Assembly (NCBI RefSeq): GCF_022664535.1
Contig: NZ_JAKUJY010000028.1
Coordinates: forward strand, 1-46,035
Reading direction: 5' to 3'
DNA: 46,035 nucleotides
Source of the DNA: Sphingobium trunci
Lineage (GTDB): Bacteria > Pseudomonadota > Alphaproteobacteria > Sphingomonadales > Sphingomonadaceae
In this document: positions 41,423-46,035 of the stretch, piece by piece
Numbering within the stretch: the stretch's first letter is position 1
Layout: every line of letters starts with the position of its first letter
Notes under the pieces: model-generated
Told to the model about the DNA's origin: nothing
The model's input: only the letters and a program-made list of their open reading frames with translations
Databases searched by the model: none
Program-made: the position numbers and the translations under genes

Positions 41423-44400
41423 ATGAATCTGAAGAACAGCGCGTCCAAATGGGCGCTGCTTGCTGGCGCCAGTCTCATCGCCGCGCTCGCTACCGCTTCG
41501 TCCGCGCAGGCGGGCTGCACCACGATCAACGGCCTCGTCACCTGCACGGGCGACAACCAGCCATTCACCATAACCTCTGACGCCCAGACCATCATTGCGC
41601 AGGGCGCGACCGTCATCGGGTCCGGTCTGTCCGCGATCCGCCTGAACAGCGCGCGTGCGAATCTCGTCGTTAACGGGACGGTCAGCGCTACTGGCGCTGC
41701 TGGGCTTACCATCCAGAATGGCGACCGCATCCTCACCTATGATCCCTATGCCGGGGCGGGATTGCCGAGCGGTTCCTATTCCTATTCCTATTCCTACCCC
41801 TATCTCTATCCCACCGGCCAGGCCACGATTCTGGTCGGAGAACAGGGCGTCATCAGTGGCGATACCGGCATCTGGATCGAACGGTCGAGCAGCAACTATC
41901 TGGGCGGTTCCACGGCCTCGATCGACAATAGCGGTCTGATCACAGCGACGTCAGGAAGCGCGATCCGTGGCCCCTCCGGCCTTTCCGGCGTCAGCTATAC
42001 ATCGATCACCAATCAGGAAAGCGGCACGATCCACGGCATCGCAGCACCCGTCGGGATGATCAGCAATGCCGGCCTGATCGACGGGCGCGGCAATGCGGCC
42101 ATCGACCTTGGCGTGCGCTATGACGGTTTCTTCGCCAGCTATAGCCTCTCCACCATCAGCAACAGCGGGACGATCACCTCTGCTGCAAGTGCTACGATCA
42201 TCAGCCAGCAGAACCCGCTGTCCGTCACCAACAGCGGCCTGATCGGCAACAGCAATGGCGGCCAGTCCATCTATGCCGGATCAAACCTGTATCTGACCAA
42301 TTCAGGCACGATCCAGGGCAATATCGTGGCCCGTGGCGCCAGCACGATCGACAGCACGGCAGGCACCATCGAGGGTGACGTGCTGCTCGGCGACGGCGAC
42401 GACATCATCATCGCCGCGCTGGATGAGAATAGCCGGTTGAAAACCGGGATCACCGGCCAGATCGACGGCGGCGCGGGCGTCAACGCCATTGCCCTGTCCA
42501 TTGGCACCAATGCCACGCTGACCGGCACGCCAGTTCTGCCAACCGGCTTCTCCCTGCTGCGCGCGAGCCTCTCCAACCAGGCGCAGTTCACGCTCGACGC
42601 CAATTTCGTCGGGACGTCGAGACTCTATGTTTCCGGGGCGGGTTCGCTGATCAACCAGGGTATGCTTGATACACAAGGTCGGGCTATAGAGGCTTTCGGC
42701 TTCGGCTATCCTTCGCCGCTCAACGTGCAAAATGACGGGATCGTCAAGGCGACCTTGTCGAGTCCGACCGATGCCGCCGTCTCGATCGACGGCGTGGCCT
42801 TTACCAACAACAGCAGCATTGAAGCGACCGGCGGTGCGGGCGTCCTGTTGAAATCGGGCTATGGCACCGCCCTTACCAACAACGGAACCATCAGCGCGAT
42901 CGGCGGCCCGGCGATCCTCTTCGGCGGCAGCTATGCCAGCAGTGCGACACTGGAAAACAAGGCCGGCGGGATCATCCGCAGCGATACCACCGCCATCGCC
43001 ACGCTGCCCGACAGCAGCCTCTATTTCTACAGATCTACCAGCATCACCAATGCCGGCTCGATCATCGGCCATGTCGATCTCAGCGGAGACGGCAGCAACG
43101 ACCGCTTCATCATGCAGGAGGGCGGCGCAGTAACGGGCGACATTCGTCTAGGCGCTGGCGATGACATTTATATGTTTGACCGCAACGTGGGCGCCAACGG
43201 CCTGCTAACCGGCATTTCGGGGGTTCTTGACGGCGGCGCTGGAACCGACCAACTGCTGGCGCGGATCAGGGATGACGGAGCAATCACGCTCGGCAACTAT
43301 ATCAATTTCGAAACGGTGGGGCTGGATATCGCCGAGGGCAAGCAGATCAGCGTGACCGGCGCCACTGGCGGCGCGCAGATCAGCCTCTACGGCAAGGGCA
43401 GCGTCGACCTGTCGCTCGATATCGCCGGCCAGAATATCACGCTGATCAACGCCTCGGGCTACGGCTTCAACTTCCCCGGCGACAACAGCTATGGCCAGAC
43501 CGGTACGATGATCGTCAGCCGGGGCTCGCTCAACGCAACTTTCAGTCCCGGCTATTATGGCGGCAGCGCCGTCCAGCTGGATCAGCTCGACCGGTTCACC
43601 AATGAGGGCAGCATCACCCTGAGCCAGGCCGCCAACCCCTATGGCGTCCGCGCATCCGCGATCAACGGCGGCAAGGAGGTCGTCAACAATGGCGAGATTC
43701 TGCTCAACGGCGGCGGCGCCATTGCAGGCGCGCTCAGTGTGACCAACAGCGGCACAATAATCGAGGCCAGCGGCGGCGCTGCGGCAGTCGGCGTATCGAG
43801 CTTCCGCAATCTCACCAACAGCGGGACGATCCGAACATCGGGCAGTGCGGTTTATGCCAGCGATTATAGCGCCTCGACGATCCGCAACAGCGGCACGATA
43901 GAAAGCACCGGCGCGCAGGCGATCATCGGTGGCTATTCGCCCACGGTGATCGTCAACCAGGCCAGCGGAACCATCACCGGCGGCGCCATTACCGGTGGTG
44001 GGGGCCTTGAAGCCATTGCCCTTTCCGGCGGCGGCGCGATCAGCAACGCCGGGACAATCAATGGTGATGTGAACCTTGGCTATTCACCTTATGGCGGCTC
44101 CAGCTATGCGAGCGGCGCCTATGTGGATCGCGGCGGCACATTGAACGGCGACCTGTTGTTCGGTGCCGGCAACGACATTTTCGTGGCCACCAGCGACAGG
44201 CTGGGTGTGCTGGGCAGCATCGACGCAGGTGATGGCGTCGATAGCTTCATCCGTGCCTATGATGTCAGCAGGACCGTTGACCTCAATGCCCTCCCCTCGC
44301 TCCCGATCGGTTTCGAGCGGTTCGGCGTCGGCGCCCTGGCCGAGGAGACGGCCGTTACGCTGACTGCATCCGATGGGCCGATCAACAATCCTCTCACGCT

Positions 44401-46035
44401 GACCGGGGACGGCACCATCGTCAATCAGGCGGATTTCAGCGCGGCCAATGCATGGGAACCGGTGCTGATGCTCGGTTCCTCGATCGACCCGCTCAATCTA
44501 TCAGGTGCCGGATCGACCCTGAATTTCGTCAATCAGGGCCAGATCAGCGGCGCGGTCGGAGGCTATGCCGCCAGCTTCGACAATGAAGGCACGATCAGCA
44601 GCAGCGTCAACGGCATGACCGCCGTCGCGCTGATTGCCAATAGCGAAGAAGGCTTCAGCTTCCGCAATAGCGGCACCATCGCCTCGCCCGATGGCGCCTT
44701 CTTTGTTTACGGCGCCACGGGCGTCACCATCTCTGGCGCGTCGGACGGCCAGATCGTCAGCGGCGTCGAGATCGACAATAGCGGCACCATCCAAGGCGGC
44801 CTGTCGGCCGCGCTTCAGGCCTTGGACTTCAGCTTCAGCAATGACGGCACGATCGAACAGGGCGTCAACGGCTATGCTTCTTCGGTCTCGCTCTCCCTCG
44901 GTCAGAGCTATTATTATAGCGCTATCGACACCAATGCCGATAGCGCAGCCATCAGCAATAGCGGAAGCCTGGCGAAGGGTATCGACGCCGCCATCGCCGC
45001 CCGGGCGCTGAATTTCAGCAATAGCGGCACCATCGGTTCGGGCCTTTACGGCACGGCCGTATCGCTGATCCAGACGGCGCACCAGACCCGCGACACAACG
45101 GAAGGCCTCTATGGGGCGATCGATCAGGAAAGCCTGTCCTTCGCCAATAGTGGCACGGTGAACGGCAGCGCCTATCTCTATTCGAGCGCGACCGCCATTG
45201 TCGTCGCCAATAGCGGGACAATCGAGGCTCCAATCAGCAGCCTTGTCCAGCTGGATGACCCGGCTCTCAGAATCGAAGGCAGCAGCCAGGCCAGCCAGAC
45301 CGTCGCCTTCAGCAATAGCGGGCAGATCAGCACCAGCCGTCTGGGCGCTTCGGCCGTTTCCATCGAGAGCGATGCGCGATCGGCCGAGCAGCAAATGAAC
45401 GGCTTTGACCCGGCCGAGGGCCCGATCGTCGGCGAACCCACCACGACGATCAACGTCACCAACAGCGGCACGCTGAGCGCCGACGGCGGTGCCAGTTATC
45501 GTCCTGCGACCACGCCGCCCTACCCTTGGTATCCTTCATTTCCGGAAAGCCTCACCCTCGCCGCCGCACTCAGCATCGATGCCTCGAGCGGCGGCCAGTC
45601 CAGCATCACCGTGACCAATGAGGCAGGCGGGGTCATCTCCGCCACCGGTGCGACCCGCAATGCCGCCAATGTACAAAATCCTGTGCTCGCGGGCCTGGAG
45701 AATGTCGGTTCGACCGCTTTTGTTGGCAGCGCAAACCTGATCACGCTGGTCAATGCCGGGACGATCCGTGGTCTTGAAGGCGGGATCATACCCGCAAACC
45801 TGCTGGTCGATGCGACCGCCAGCGACCAGAATTTTGCAGGCCAGTTCCTCGCCGGCGCGATCCAGACGATCAACTCCGCCGACAGCGTCACCAACCTCGC
45901 CACGGGTGTTATCACCGGCTCGGTCGACCTGGGTGCGCTGGACGACAGCATGGCCAATTACGGCACCATCAACGGCAATGTGACTCTGGGCGAAGGCAAT
46001 GACCGTTTCACCCATGGCCTGGGCGCGACACTCAA
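41423..46035 (+). CDS. Large secreted repeat protein, probable autotransporter (partial, continues past window)
   Basis: A single frame open from the ATG at 41423 to the window end (over 1537 codons, 3' end missing). A signal peptide is clear: SKWALLAGASLIAALATASS with cleavage after AQA. The mature protein is built from beta-strand repeats with the core N-S-G-T-I (for example ITNSGTI-like units and VTNSGTI), repeated dozens of times, plus acidic G-D-G-D-D or G-A-G-D-D loops (VLLGDGDDIIIA, IRLGAGDDIYMFD, LFGAGNDIFVA). This is the pattern of autotransporter passenger domains forming a beta helix; the C-terminal barrel would lie outside the window. A GGGG site precedes the start by about 7 bases. 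Open minus-strand frames here are shadows of the repeats. Confidence 0.85.
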   Translation, partial: MNLKNSASKWALLAGASLIAALATASSAQAGCTTINGLVTCTGDNQPFTITSDAQTIIAQGATVIGSGLSAIRLNSARANLVVNGTVSATGAAGLTIQNGDRILTYDPYAGAGLPSGSYSYSYSYPYLYPTGQATILVGEQGVISGDTGIWIERSSSNYLGGSTASIDNSGLITATSGSAIRGPSGLSGVSYTSITNQESGTIHGIAAPVGMISNAGLIDGRGNAAIDLGVRYDGFFASYSLSTISNSGTITSAASATIISQQNPLSVTNSGLIGNSNGGQSIYAGSNLYLTNSGTIQGNIVARGASTIDSTAGTIEGDVLLGDGDDIIIAALDENSRLKTGITGQIDGGAGVNAIALSIGTNATLTGTPVLPTGFSLLRASLSNQAQFTLDANFVGTSRLYVSGAGSLINQGMLDTQGRAIEAFGFGYPSPLNVQNDGIVKATLSSPTDAAVSIDGVAFTNNSSIEATGGAGVLLKSGYGTALTNNGTISAIGGPAILFGGSYASSATLENKAGGIIRSDTTAIATLPDSSLYFYRSTSITNAGSIIGHVDLSGDGSNDRFIMQEGGAVTGDIRLGAGDDIYMFDRNVGANGLLTGISGVLDGGAGTDQLLARIRDDGAITLGNYINFETVGLDIAEGKQISVTGATGGAQISLYGKGSVDLSLDIAGQNITLINASGYGFNFPGDNSYGQTGTMIVSRGSLNATFSPGYYGGSAVQLDQLDRFTNEGSITLSQAANPYGVRASAINGGKEVVNNGEILLNGGGAIAGALSVTNSGTIIEASGGAAAVGVSSFRNLTNSGTIRTSGSAVYASDYSASTIRNSGTIESTGAQAIIGGYSPTVIVNQASGTITGGAITGGGGLEAIALSGGGAISNAGTINGDVNLGYSPYGGSSYASGAYVDRGGTLNGDLLFGAGNDIFVATSDRLGVLGSIDAGDGVDSFIRAYDVSRTVDLNALPSLPIGFERFGVGALAEETAVTLTASDGPINNPLTLTGDGTIVNQADFSAANAWEPVLMLGSSIDPLNLSGAGSTLNFVNQGQISGAVGGYAASFDNEGTISSSVNGMTAVALIANSEEGFSFRNSGTIASPDGAFFVYGATGVTISGASDGQIVSGVEIDNSGTIQGGLSAALQALDFSFSNDGTIEQGVNGYASSVSLSLGQSYYYSAIDTNADSAAISNSGSLAKGIDAAIAARALNFSNSGTIGSGLYGTAVSLIQTAHQTRDTTEGLYGAIDQESLSFANSGTVNGSAYLYSSATAIVVANSGTIEAPISSLVQLDDPALRIEGSSQASQTVAFSNSGQISTSRLGASAVSIESDARSAEQQMNGFDPAEGPIVGEPTTTINVTNSGTLSADGGASYRPATTPPYPWYPSFPESLTLAAALSIDASSGGQSSITVTNEAGGVISATGATRNAANVQNPVLAGLENVGSTAFVGSANLITLVNAGTIRGLEGGIIPANLLVDATASDQNFAGQFLAGAIQTINSADSVTNLATGVITGSVDLGALDDSMANYGTINGNVTLGEGNDRFTHGLGATL
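41774..41797 (+). repeat. In-frame TCCTAT hexanucleotide repeat
   Basis: TCCTAT occurs three times in a row, followed by TCCTAC and a further degenerate run, encoding SYSYSYSYPYLYP near residue 118 of the secreted repeat protein. A change of repeat number would keep the frame and only lengthen or shorten a Ser-Tyr tract. Confidence 0.7.

Noticed and set aside
42302..45394. Several long minus-strand frames opposite the secreted repeat protein (for example 42302-43072 and 44501-45394)
   Set aside because: They reflect the periodic N-S-G-T-I codons read on the other strand; no start sites or families.
41423..46035. Could the regularly repeated AATAGCGGCAC-type units be a CRISPR array?
   Set aside because: Spacing is irregular, the units are short and code in one frame for N-S-G-T-I; there are no constant-length spacers. 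No CRISPR array was found anywhere in the window.

Overview
The window looks like a chromosomal segment of a sphingomonad-type alphaproteobacterium (Sphingobium, Sphingomonas or Novosphingobium group; genus not resolved). The evidence is the high GC content, the gene vocabulary (an exosortase-A-associated glycosyltransferase and O-glycosylation ligase, a TonB-ExbB-ExbD-ExbD operon, an M48 protease coupled to a DsbA-like protein, a CstA-YbdD pair, MerC) and GC-rich palindromic intergenic repeats of the kind common in this group. All assignments rest on reading motifs and gene order by eye; no database search was run.

Layout. 1-2404: an intergenic repeat, then an M48 metalloprotease and a DsbA-family oxidoreductase in a coupled pair. 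2432-6286: a 2'-5' RNA ligase-family gene (minus strand) split by an IS66-family element at 2925-6216, with 12-bp identical termini, an 8-bp target duplication (GCGCGACC) and an extra passenger gene inside the element. 6499-10152: DoxX-like protein, CstA and its small partner YbdD, and a convergent XdhC. 10234-12537: an S24/LexA-like repressor facing two small genes across a cluster of TAGGAA half-sites, then a sphingomonad-type membrane protein. 12540-16057: part of an exosortase-A glycan locus. 16103-23495: topoisomerase IB, an MscS-type channel, a small outer-membrane-like protein, an enolase-superfamily dipeptide epimerase, an unusual methyltransferase/anti-sigma-like fusion, an MsbA-like ABC exporter and a PilZ protein. 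23864-26402: the TonB energy-transduction operon. 26651-31882: an exported hypothetical protein, homoserine dehydrogenase, class II fructose-bisphosphatase, a MerC-like protein and DctA.

32011-41400 reads as an accessory region. It begins just after a tRNA-Val(GAC) gene, continues with a decayed IS3/IS407-type transposase, then four minus-strand genes for membrane-associated glycan work: a spermidine-synthase-fold membrane protein, a GT2-GtrA fusion, a GT22-like mannosyltransferase and a GT39-like transferase. It ends in relics of a conjugative system: a TraI C-terminal fragment, a frameshifted DUF2274 gene and a truncated trbI. From 41423 to the window edge runs the 5' part of a very large secreted repeat protein, probably an autotransporter, built from dozens of N-S-G-T-I repeats.

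The most interesting items are the complete IS66 element with a DUF4304-like passenger and an exactly reconstructable target gene, the methyltransferase/anti-sigma-like fusion at 19940-21223, the cI/cro-like divergent module at 10234-11562, and the tRNA-linked glycosyltransferase island flanked by mobile-element relics.
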